Assembly: GCF_014650055.1 (NCBI RefSeq)
Contig: NZ_BMUF01000003.1
Span: 62,001-126,000 of the forward strand
Length of the DNA stretch: 64,000 nucleotides
Direction of reading: 5' to 3'
Origin: Streptomyces malachitofuscus
GTDB taxonomy: Bacteria; Actinomycetota; Actinomycetes; Streptomycetales; Streptomycetaceae
Position numbers and translations under genes: made by a program. Every line of letters begins with the position of its first letter. Position 1 is the stretch's first letter. A model generated the notes under the pieces. That model worked only from the letters and a program-made list of their open reading frames with translations. It did no database searches and had not been told where the DNA came from. Of this stretch, positions 6,224 through 13,077 are shown one piece after another.

Positions 6224-8505
6224 TGGCCGGCGAACCGGTGTCCGTGGTGGAGGTGACCGACCTCGCGGTCGGCGGCATGACCTGCGCGGCCTGCGTGAAG
6301 CGGGTGGAGAGGAAACTGGCCAAGCTGGACGGCGTCACCGCGAGCGTGAACCTGGCCACCGGGCGGGCCCGCGTGCACCATCCGCCCGAGGTGCTCCCGG
6401 AACAGCTCGTCGCCGCCGTCGAGCAGGCCGGATACACCGCAGCGATGCCCGAAGCGCGGCGCCGAGAGGGCGGTGACGACGAGGAGACGGAGACGGAGCA
6501 GGAACGCCACCGGCTGACGGTCACCGTCCTGCTCGCCGTCCCCGTGCTCGTTCTGTCGATGGTGCCCGCCTGGCAGTTCCGCAACTGGCAGTGGCTGTGC
6601 TTCGTACTCGCCGCGCCCGTCGTGGTCTGGGGCGCCTGGCCCTTCCACCAGCGGGCGGCACGGGCACTGCGGCACTCGGCGTCGACCATGGACACCCTGG
6701 TGTCGCTGGGCGTCGTGGCCTCCTTCGCCTGGTCCTCCTACGCCCTGTTCCTCGGCGGCGCCGGCGACCCGGGCATGCGGATGCCCTTCAGCCTGGTGCC
6801 GACGGCATCGGACGGCGTCGCCCACATCTACCTGGAGGCCGCCGTCGGCGTCCCCCTGTTCGTCCTGGCGGGCCGGTACCTGGAGGCGAGGGCCCGGCGC
6901 GGCACCGGAGCGGCCCTGCGCTCACTGGCGGGGCTGGCCGCCAAGGAGGTCGCCGTACGCGACGACACGGGCGAGCGCCGCATCCCCATCGAGGACCTCC
7001 GGAAGGGCCAGATCTTCGTCGTACGGCCCGGAGAGCGCGTGGCCACCGACGGCACGGTCGTCGAAGGCAGTTCGGCCGTCGACCTCTCCCTGGTCACCGG
7101 GGAGAGCGAACCGGCCGAGGTCGCTCCCGGCACGGCCGTGATCGGCGGCTCCGTGAACGTCGGCGGCCTGCTGGCGGTGCGGGCCACCGCGGTCGGCGCC
7201 GACACCCGACTGGCCCGCATCACCCACCTGGTCACCGAGGCGCAGGCCGGCAAGGCGCGGGCACAGCGCCTCGCCGACAAGGCCGCCGGAGTCTTCGTAC
7301 CGGTCGTGCTCACCCTGGCCGCCACCGTCCTCGGCTTCTGGCTCGGCGCGGGCGCCGACCCGCAGGCCGCGATCACCGCCTCCGTGGCCGTCCTGGTCGT
7401 CGCCTGCCCCTGCGCCCTCGGCCTCGCCACCCCGACCGCCCTGATGGCCGCCACCGGCCGTGGCGCTCAACTGGGCGTTCTGGTCAGCGGCCCACAGGCA
7501 CTGGAGGGACTGCAGCACATCGACGCCGTGGTCCTCGACAAGACCGGCACCCTGACCTCCGGGCACATGAGCGTCGCCCGGGTCACGGCCGCACCCGGCG
7601 GCATCGGCGAGGAACGGGCGATCAGGCTGGCGGGCGCGGTCGAGCAGGGCTCCGAGCACCCGCTGGGCCAGGCCGTCACGGCCTACGCACGACGCACCGC
7701 ACCGGACGGCACGCTGCTGGACGTGACCGGCTTCGCGGCACTGCCGGGACGCGGCGTGCGCGGGAACGTCGACGGACGGCTGGTGGAGGTACTGGCCCCG
7801 GACGACGAGCTGCCCGCCCCCCTGGACGACGCACTGTCCGCAGCCGAGACGGCCGCCCACACGCCCGTCGTGGTCCGCGTCGACGGTGTGACCGAGGCGC
7901 TCGTCGAGGTCGGAGACGTCCTGCGGCCGGGCAGCTACCGCGCCGTGGACCGGCTGCGTCGCCTGGGTGTACGGCCGGTGCTGGCCACCGGAGACCGTGA
8001 GGCACCCGCCCGCGCCGTCGCCACCGCCCTGCGCGTCGACGACGTACACACCCGCTGCACCCCCGAGGACAAGGCCCGGCTCGTCCGCGAACTACGGGAA
8101 GAGGGCTACCGGGTCGCCGTCGTCGGCGACGGAGTCAACGACGCCGCCGCCCTGGCCGGGGCCGACCTCGGCATCGCCATGGGCACCGGCACCGACGTGG
8201 CGATCGGAGCCGCCGACGTCACCCTGGTCCGCGGAGACATCGACGCCCTCGCGGACGCCGTCCGCCTCTCCCGCAGCACGCTGGCCACGATCCGCGTCAA
8301 CCTGCTGTGGGCCTTCGGCTACAACGCCGTGACGGTGCCCCTGGCCATGGTCGGCCTGCTCAACCCGATGCTGGCCGCCGCCGCGATGTCCGTCAGTTCA
8401 CTGCTCGTGGTCGGCAACAGCCTGCGGCTGCGTGCCTGGCGGCCGTCGCCGGCCCGCAGTCGTCCGTCCGCGTCGCCCGCCGGTGGGGGGAAGGGCCTTC
8501 GATGA
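6223..8505 (+). CDS. copA: Copper-exporting P1B-type ATPase
   Basis: A 760-residue heavy-metal ATPase. An N-terminal HMA domain (about residues 5-75) carries GGMTCAAC. Membrane helices follow, then the actuator motif TGES (about 292), the metal-site CPC (about 394), the phosphorylation motif DKTGTLT (about 438), the SEHPLGQAV histidine and the hinge GDGVNDAAAL (about 634). TM7 has the YN pair and TM8 the MSVSS motif, the combination that marks P1B-1 copper(I) pumps. It should export Cu(I) from the cytoplasm. It is coupled at both ends, to the small protein and to the PCuAC-like gene (ATGA at 8502-8505). Confidence 0.96.
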   Translation: MAGEPVSVVEVTDLAVGGMTCAACVKRVERKLAKLDGVTASVNLATGRARVHHPPEVLPEQLVAAVEQAGYTAAMPEARRREGGDDEETETEQERHRLTVTVLLAVPVLVLSMVPAWQFRNWQWLCFVLAAPVVVWGAWPFHQRAARALRHSASTMDTLVSLGVVASFAWSSYALFLGGAGDPGMRMPFSLVPTASDGVAHIYLEAAVGVPLFVLAGRYLEARARRGTGAALRSLAGLAAKEVAVRDDTGERRIPIEDLRKGQIFVVRPGERVATDGTVVEGSSAVDLSLVTGESEPAEVAPGTAVIGGSVNVGGLLAVRATAVGADTRLARITHLVTEAQAGKARAQRLADKAAGVFVPVVLTLAATVLGFWLGAGADPQAAITASVAVLVVACPCALGLATPTALMAATGRGAQLGVLVSGPQALEGLQHIDAVVLDKTGTLTSGHMSVARVTAAPGGIGEERAIRLAGAVEQGSEHPLGQAVTAYARRTAPDGTLLDVTGFAALPGRGVRGNVDGRLVEVLAPDDELPAPLDDALSAAETAAHTPVVVRVDGVTEALVEVGDVLRPGSYRAVDRLRRLGVRPVLATGDREAPARAVATALRVDDVHTRCTPEDKARLVRELREEGYRVAVVGDGVNDAAALAGADLGIAMGTGTDVAIGAADVTLVRGDIDALADAVRLSRSTLATIRVNLLWAFGYNAVTVPLAMVGLLNPMLAAAAMSVSSLLVVGNSLRLRAWRPSPARSRPSASPAGGGKGLR

Positions 8506-9011
8506 CACCCTCCGTCTGGACGCCCACCCGGCGACGACTCGCGGACACCGCCCTGGCCGCTCTGGCGCCGGTCTGCGCCTGTGTGCTGGCCCTGGGCGGG
8601 CTCGCGGTCTGGACCGTCACGGGCAACGCCGGTACCCCCGCACGCATCGGGGTCACCGACGCGCGGCTCTTCCTCCCGTCGCGGGGAGTGCCGGAGACAG
8701 CGGCATTCTTCAAGGTCATTAACGTCGGTGGCGCCCAGGACCGGCTGGTGGGGGTGACCTCGTCCGACGTCACCGGGGGCATCTCCCTCAGCAGCCACCG
8801 GATGACCGCCGGCGGAGCCGCGTACCGCTGGCCCACGGAGTCACTGTCCATCCCTGCCGGGGGCACCCTCGACATGTCTCCGCACAGCAGCGATGTGACC
8901 GTCCCGGCCGCGGCACGCTGGGCGGAGGGCGACCTGGTGCCCTTCACCCTTCACTTCGAGCGCAGCGGGCGCATGGAGGTCCTGGCGGTGGTCGTCCGAC
9001 CCGGGTCCTGA
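8502..9011 (+). CDS. PCuAC-like copper chaperone (DUF461 family)
   Basis: A 169-residue protein with an N-terminal membrane anchor or signal (about residues 12-42) and a small beta-sandwich domain. SSHRMTAGG, SLSIPAGGTLDM and the C-terminal VPFTLHFERSG follow the PCuAC pattern, in which His and Met bind Cu(I) outside the membrane. The canonical second HxM ligand pair is not evident: the segment after the central strand reads SPHSSDVTV. Metal binding may therefore be altered. The start overlaps the copA stop, so it belongs to the same operon and probably receives exported copper. Confidence 0.75.
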   Translation: MTPSVWTPTRRRLADTALAALAPVCACVLALGGLAVWTVTGNAGTPARIGVTDARLFLPSRGVPETAAFFKVINVGGAQDRLVGVTSSDVTGGISLSSHRMTAGGAAYRWPTESLSIPAGGTLDMSPHSSDVTVPAAARWAEGDLVPFTLHFERSGRMEVLAVVVRPGS

Positions 9012-9025
9012 TGACACCGTCGCGC

Positions 9026-9058
9026 GGCGGAGCACCGTGGGGCGTACGGTGCTCCGCC
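9026..9058 (+). terminator. Terminator of the copper operon
   Basis: A perfect 13-base stem (9026-9038 with 9046-9058) and a 7-base loop begin 14 bases after the last stop codon of the operon. Confidence 0.75.
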
Positions 9059-9066
9059 ACGCGGTG

Positions 9067-9228
9067 TCAGGCGATGACCGCATCGGCCACCTCGTACCCG
9101 GCTTCGGTGATGGCCGCGCGGACCAGGGCGTGGGCGGGCCTGGCGCATCGTCAGGTCAGCCGGTATCCGGCCAGCACGGGTCCGCAGACATCCGGGACAG
9201 GGGTCCGGGCCGGTGTGTGGTCGGCCAT
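9067..9228 (-). pseudogene. Remnant of a CopZ-like HMA metal chaperone gene
   Basis: Read on the minus strand, the last codons give VRAAITEAGYEVADAVIA then TGA, a typical C-terminal end of an HMA copper chaperone. Upstream the same frame has a TGA at 9151-9153, and the remaining 25 codons back to an ATG at 9228 lack the GMTCxxC metal site. The gene therefore looks decayed or internally deleted. It faces the copper operon, which is where a CopZ gene would be expected. The CopA ATPase keeps its own HMA domain, so loss of a separate chaperone may be tolerated. Confidence 0.45.
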
Positions 9229-9391
9229 GGTGCGACAGTCTGAACTGGACGGAAGCGCAGGCGAGGAGCCTTCTTACCCGAGTCGGGTCGATGTTCTCCG
9301 GAATCCTCGAGTACGACGAGTGCCGGTGTACAGTGAACGACGCCCCTGACCTGCAGAAAGCAGGCGGGGAGCCGTCTTCCAGGAGTCCAAC

Positions 9392-9814
9392 ATGCTGCGC
9401 ACCATGTTCAAGTCCAAGATCCACCGCGCCACCGTCACCCAGGCCGACCTGCACTACGTGGGATCCGTGACGATCGACGCCGATCTCCTCGACGCCGCCG
9501 ATCTGCTGCCCGGTGAGCTCGTGCACATCGTCGACATCACCAACGGGGCCCGGCTGGAGACGTACGTCATTGAGGGGGAACGCGGGTCCGGGGTGATCGG
9601 GATCAACGGGGCCGCCGCCCATCTCGTCCGCCCCGGTGATCTGGTGATCATCATCAGTTACGCTCAGGTGACCGACGCCGAGGCGCGGGCGATGGAACCC
9701 CGGGTGGTGCATGTGGACGCCCACAACCGCATCGTGGCCCTGGGCGCCGACCCGTCCGAGCCGGTGCCGGGGTCGGAACAGGAGCGCAGCCCGGGGGCCG
9801 TTGCCACGGCCTGA
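9392..9814 (+). CDS. panD: Aspartate 1-decarboxylase
   Basis: A 140-residue protein matching PanD along its length. It starts [25 protein letters not shown], and Gly24-Ser25 is the self-cleavage site that makes the pyruvoyl cofactor. TNGARLETY and [15 protein letters not shown] are family motifs. It converts L-aspartate to beta-alanine for pantothenate and CoA. A TACAGT -10-like hexamer at 9329-9334 lies 58 bases upstream without a clear -35. The stretch 9059-9391 otherwise holds only the decayed HMA gene. The next gene begins 28 bases after its stop and may be co-transcribed. Confidence 0.96.
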   Translation: MLRTMFKSKIHRATVTQADLHYVGSVTIDADLLDAADLLPGELVHIVDITNGARLETYVIEGERGSGVIGINGAAAHLVRPGDLVIIISYAQVTDAEARAMEPRVVHVDAHNRIVALGADPSEPVPGSEQERSPGAVATA

Positions 9815-9842
9815 GCGGCGCAGACCGAGGCGGGAGCGTGAC

Positions 9843-10193
9843 ATGGCCATGGGTGACATCGAGATCCGCGACGACCGGGCGGCGGGCCGGCTCGAGGCCG
9901 TGGCCGGCGGTGAGGTCGTCGGGCGTGTCGAGTACTTCGTCCTCGACACGCCCCGGCGCGCGCTCGTCCCGGTGCACACCATCGTGGAGCCCGCCCACGA
10001 GGGGAAGGGCATCGCAGGCTCCCTCGCGCGCGAGTTCTACGCCATCGCCGCCCGCGAGGACAGCGCCGTCGCCCCGCTCTGCCCGTACGTCGCCAAGTGG
10101 GCCGAACGCCACCCCGACCAGGCTCCGGCGGCCGGGCCCGACCTGATGCGGGCGGCGAAGGCGTGGCTCGCCGCGCACCCCGAGCGGTTCTGA
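9843..10193 (+). CDS. Small GNAT-like N-acetyltransferase (YjdJ type)
   Basis: A 116-residue single-domain protein of the short GNAT group. VHTIVEPAHEGKGIAGSLA is the acetyl-CoA pyrophosphate loop (consensus with G-x-G-I-A), and LCPYVAKWAERHP is the C-terminal signature of this subgroup. These proteins are thought to acetylate small amines or proteins, but substrates are mostly unknown. ATG 9843 was chosen for the gggagcgtgac leader; an ATG two codons later (9849) is also possible. It probably forms an operon with panD and the racemase-like gene 20 bases downstream. Confidence 0.85.
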   Translation: MAMGDIEIRDDRAAGRLEAVAGGEVVGRVEYFVLDTPRRALVPVHTIVEPAHEGKGIAGSLAREFYAIAAREDSAVAPLCPYVAKWAERHPDQAPAAGPDLMRAAKAWLAAHPERF

Positions 10194-10213
10194 CGGCGCG
10201 GGGGGAGTCGCCC

Positions 10214-10843
10214 GTGCTCGCGCTGCTGCACACCTCGCCCGTGCATGTCCCCGTCTTCGACGCACTGCGCGACCAGTCCCACCCGGGGCTCGAGTTGCTG
10301 CACCTCGTCGCCGAGGACCTGTTGGAACGCGCCCGCGCCGACGGGCCCGCGGCGGTCGCCGACGACGTACGGGCGAGGGTGCTCGAAGCCGCCGGCAAGG
10401 GCGCCCGGGCCGTGCTGTGCACCTGCTCGACCATCGGCGGCGTCGCGGAGGCGGCCGGCGCCGGTTCCGGTGTCGCGGTACTGCGAGTCGACCGGCCCAT
10501 GGCCGCTGCCGCCGTGGCCGCGGGCCCGCGTGTCGTGGTCCTCGCCGCCCTGGAGAGCACGCTCGGTCCCACGGTCGGTCTGATCGAGGAGGAGGCCCAC
10601 CGGGCAGGCCGGCCCGTCGAGGCGCGGACCGTGCTGGTGCCGGGGGCCTGGGAGCGTTTCGGGGCGGGTGACACGGCGGGGTACGTCCGCCGGGTCGCCC
10701 GGGCGGCCGACGCGGTCACCGGCGCCGATGCGATCGTCCTGGCCCAGGCCTCCATGGCACCCGCGGAGGCGCTCGTCACGACATCCGTGCCCGTGCTGTC
10801 CAGCCCCCGTCCGGGACTCGCGGCGGCGGCCCGTCTGCACTGA
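10214..10843 (+). CDS. Aspartate/glutamate racemase-like protein
   Basis: A 209-residue protein of the Asp/Glu/hydantoin racemase superfamily. The first half has LLHTSPVHVPVFDAL and the cysteine motif LCTCSTIGG (about residue 75), equivalent to the N-terminal catalytic Cys of racemases. The usual second Cys near residue 180 is not obvious: the region reads IVLAQASMAP. It may therefore be a non-racemising relative. The GTG at 10214 follows a GGGGGAG ribosome site. Its place behind panD hints at amino-acid metabolism without proof. Confidence 0.65.
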   Translation: MLALLHTSPVHVPVFDALRDQSHPGLELLHLVAEDLLERARADGPAAVADDVRARVLEAAGKGARAVLCTCSTIGGVAEAAGAGSGVAVLRVDRPMAAAAVAAGPRVVVLAALESTLGPTVGLIEEEAHRAGRPVEARTVLVPGAWERFGAGDTAGYVRRVARAADAVTGADAIVLAQASMAPAEALVTTSVPVLSSPRPGLAAAARLH

Positions 10844-10885
10844 ACCGTGCCCCGACGCGACCGGGGGGAGCGTCGGGTCATCTGG

Positions 10886-10903
10886 TGCAACCTCTGGGTT
10901 GCA
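10886..10903. promoter_or_regulatory. ArsR-type operator 1
   Basis: A perfect palindrome TGCAAC-N6-GTTGCA. It is identical in arms and spacing to the site at 10919, and the centres are 33 bases apart, three helical turns. It lies upstream of the SRPBCC-ArsR-DUF899 genes. Confidence 0.7.
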
Positions 10904-10918
10904 CATGGCGCGCAGGTG

Positions 10919-10936
10919 TGCAACCGTTCAGTTGCA
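10919..10936. promoter_or_regulatory. ArsR-type operator 2
   Basis: A second perfect TGCAAC-N6-GTTGCA palindrome ending 25 bases before the GTG at 10962. Binding here would block transcription of the operon that encodes its own likely regulator. Confidence 0.7.
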
Positions 10937-10961
10937 GAGCGAGGAATGAGGGAGGCACCCC

Positions 10962-11459
10962 GTGAACGACGTCACCTACACCGACGCGGAACTTGACGCG
11001 CTGGACCGGATCGACCGGCAGATCGACATCGACGCCCCCGCCGAGCGGGTGTGGGAGCTGGTCGTCCGGCCCGGCTGGTACATCAACGACGGCGAGGTCG
11101 AGCCCGAACCGGACCTGCGCCAGGAGGGCGACGTGACCGTGGTCCGCCATCCGTCGCTGGGCGAGTTCCGGTTCCGGACGGTGGAGCTGGACAAACCGCG
11201 CTACGCGGCGTTCCGCTGGATCGGCACCCCGTTCCGCGACGACGCGACACCCTCCACCCTGGTCGAGTTCTGGATCGACGAGCGGGACGCGGGCGGGGTG
11301 ACCCTCCGCGTGGTGGAGAGCGGCTTCTCGAGCCTCGCCGACGACCCGGCGGCATGGCTGAAGGAACGCGAGGGCAACGACAAGGGCTGGCTCACCGAGC
11401 TCGCGGCCGCCAAGGCGTTCGTCGAGCAGGGCGCGCCGGCCGGAGCGGGGCACCGGTGA
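10962..11459 (+). CDS. SRPBCC (AHSA1-like) domain protein
   Basis: A 165-residue START/Bet v1-like domain protein. IDRQIDIDAPAERVWELV at residues 16-33 is the hallmark first strand and helix. LVEFWIDERDAGGVTLRVVESGF and a C-terminal helix beginning GWLTELAAAKAFVEQ complete the helix-grip fold. Such proteins bind small hydrophobic ligands, and in many genomes they are paired with an ArsR repressor, as here. The GTG start follows a GGGAGGC ribosome site. The stop overlaps the ArsR start (GTGA at 11456-11459). The ligand is unknown. Confidence 0.85.
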   Translation: MNDVTYTDAELDALDRIDRQIDIDAPAERVWELVVRPGWYINDGEVEPEPDLRQEGDVTVVRHPSLGEFRFRTVELDKPRYAAFRWIGTPFRDDATPSTLVEFWIDERDAGGVTLRVVESGFSSLADDPAAWLKEREGNDKGWLTELAAAKAFVEQGAPAGAGHR

Positions 11460-11800
11460 CCGCTGTCGCTCTTCCCGTGGTGTGCGCCGCGCTCGGCGAC
11501 GCGACACGCTGGGAGATACTCACCCGGCTCGGTGAGGGACCCATGTCGGCGTCCGCGCTGGCGAGGGTCCTGCCGGTGAGCCGGCAGGCGATCGGAAAGC
11601 ATCTGGAGGTGCTGCGCGAGGCAGGGCTGATCGAGTCCGAGCAGCGCGGTCGCGAGGTCGTCCACCTGGCCCTCGGCGCCCGGCTCGGCGCGCTGGCCCG
11701 CGAACTCGACCGGATCGGCCGCTCCTGGGAGACGCGTCTGCTGCGGATCAAGGAACTGGCGGAGCGCCCCGGACCCGAAGCGGCCTTCGAAGGACAGTGA
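11456..11800 (+). CDS. ArsR-family transcriptional regulator
   Basis: A 114-residue winged-helix protein. ALGDATRWEILTRLGEGPMSASALARVLPVSRQAIGKHLEVLREAGLIE has the ArsR layout, with the recognition helix at about residues 42-57, and EQRGREVVHLAL forms the wing. There is no CxC metal motif in the recognition helix, so it is probably the non-metal type that responds to an organic ligand. The start overlaps the SRPBCC stop. The two TGCAAC/GTTGCA palindromes upstream of the operon are its likely binding sites, giving negative autoregulation. Confidence 0.9.
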   Translation: MTAVALPVVCAALGDATRWEILTRLGEGPMSASALARVLPVSRQAIGKHLEVLREAGLIESEQRGREVVHLALGARLGALARELDRIGRSWETRLLRIKELAERPGPEAAFEGQ

Positions 11801-11821
11801 CCCACAGGACGGAGCAAGACC

Positions 11822-12577
11822 GTGACGGAGCATGATACAGGGCCCGTGGACCGCGCGCCGGCGCTGCCGCCGGTGGCCGACCGGGCCACCTTCGCATCGC
11901 AACTGGACCGGCTGCGGACCCGGGAGAAGGCGCACACGCGGGAGGGCGACGCGCTGGCCGCCGCCCGGCGGCGCCTGCCGATGGTCGAGGTGGCGGCCGA
12001 CCTCCGGCTGACCGGACCCGACGGGCCGGTCACGCTGCTCGACGCCTTCGAAGGGCGCCGGCAGCTCATCGCCTACTACTTCATGTGGTACCCGGGCCAC
12101 GACGCGGCGGGCCAGTGCGAGGGCTGCACCTGGGTCACCACCCAGGTCCAGGAGCTGTCGTACCTGCACTCGCGCGACATCACCTACGCGGTCTTCTGCC
12201 AGGGCCCGTACGAGGAGAGCCGCCGCTACCGCGACTTCATGGGCTGGGAGGTGCCGTGGTACTCGGCGCTCCCGTCGCAGGACGAACTGCTGTCCGGGCG
12301 GCACGTCGGCATGATGCACATCGTCTGCTACCTCCGGGACGGCGACCGCGTCTACGAGACGTACTGGACGACGCTGCGCGGCGTGGAGGCGATGGACTAC
12401 AGCTACGCGCTCATGGACCTCACCGTGTACGGACGTCAGGAACTGTGGGAGGACTCGCCCCCCGGCTGGCCCACCGTCCAGGACACGCCCGCCGACGACG
12501 TGCTGCGGAGCGACGGACGCCCCATCCCCCACTGGTCGCGCGTCGAGGCCGGCCGCTCCGACACCCTGACCCCTTGA
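11822..12577 (+). CDS. DUF899 family protein (thioredoxin-like fold)
   Basis: A 251-residue protein of the DUF899 family, common next to ArsR/SRPBCC pairs in actinomycetes. Visible marks are LLDAFEGRRQLIAYYFMW, GQCEGCTWVTTQVQEL (a CxxC-like pair at about residues 98-101), and HIVCYLRDGDRVYETYWTT. The fold resembles thioredoxin-like proteins, but no activity is established. GTG 11822 has a ggacggag ribosome site and lies 21 bases after the ArsR stop, so it is the third gene of this operon. Confidence 0.85.
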   Translation: MTEHDTGPVDRAPALPPVADRATFASQLDRLRTREKAHTREGDALAAARRRLPMVEVAADLRLTGPDGPVTLLDAFEGRRQLIAYYFMWYPGHDAAGQCEGCTWVTTQVQELSYLHSRDITYAVFCQGPYEESRRYRDFMGWEVPWYSALPSQDELLSGRHVGMMHIVCYLRDGDRVYETYWTTLRGVEAMDYSYALMDLTVYGRQELWEDSPPGWPTVQDTPADDVLRSDGRPIPHWSRVEAGRSDTLTP

Positions 12578-12709
12578 CCCTCCGGCCGGGCCGGTGGCGC
12601 CAACCGGCCCCGTGCCGTCACGCGGGCGGGTGACTGGCGGGGCGGCCCCCGGGTAGGCGGGGGAGTAGTCCAGAGCCGACGTCGACCGACTGGCCGGAGG
12701 ACACGCGCC

Positions 12710-13012
12710 ATGACGAACCCGTACCCGGACCCCGTCCCGCCGGGTCCCACTCCGGGACCGACACCGGGCCCGGATCCCTCGCACCCCGAGCCCTACCCCG
12801 ACCCGGTGCCGACCCCCGAACCGCCGCCGGGACCGAACCCCACCCCGCCGCCCCCACCGCCGGGCCCCGGTCCCGAGCCGACCCCGCAGCCGCCCGGTCC
12901 GGGACCGCAACCGCCCCCGCCGCACCCGGGTCCCCCCGAGCCGTCACCGTCGCCGATCCCCCCGGGCCCCGAGCCGACACCGAACCCGGAACCCGGACCC
13001 CCGTTGACCTGA
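12710..13012 (+). CDS. Proline-rich low-complexity protein
   Basis: A 100-residue reading frame, about half proline, with repeated PGP, PEP and PTP units and almost no other structure. It has no signal peptide or membrane segment. A GGAGGACAC ribosome site precedes the ATG at 12710, and the third codon positions are GC-rich, so it is probably real. The low complexity also makes the opposite strand open, which I regard as a shadow. Function is unknown. It stands alone between the DUF899 gene and the gnd terminator. Confidence 0.55.
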   Translation: MTNPYPDPVPPGPTPGPTPGPDPSHPEPYPDPVPTPEPPPGPNPTPPPPPPGPGPEPTPQPPGPGPQPPPPHPGPPEPSPSPIPPGPEPTPNPEPGPPLT

Positions 13013-13026
13013 ACCGCACCCCGCAC

Positions 13027-13066
13027 GGAGGGCGGCGGACCGCCCCATGGCCGTCCGCCGCCCTCC
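13027..13066. terminator. Bidirectional terminator between the proline-rich gene and gnd
   Basis: A perfect 14-base stem (13027-13040 with 13053-13066) and a 12-base loop sit between two convergent stop codons, serving both genes. Confidence 0.8.
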
Positions 13067-13077
13067 CGCGCGCGGGG

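Noticed and set aside
12793..13026. Minus-strand glycine-rich frame opposite the proline-rich gene
   Set aside because: Glycine codons are simply the complement of proline codons. The plus strand has the ribosome site and a proper start.
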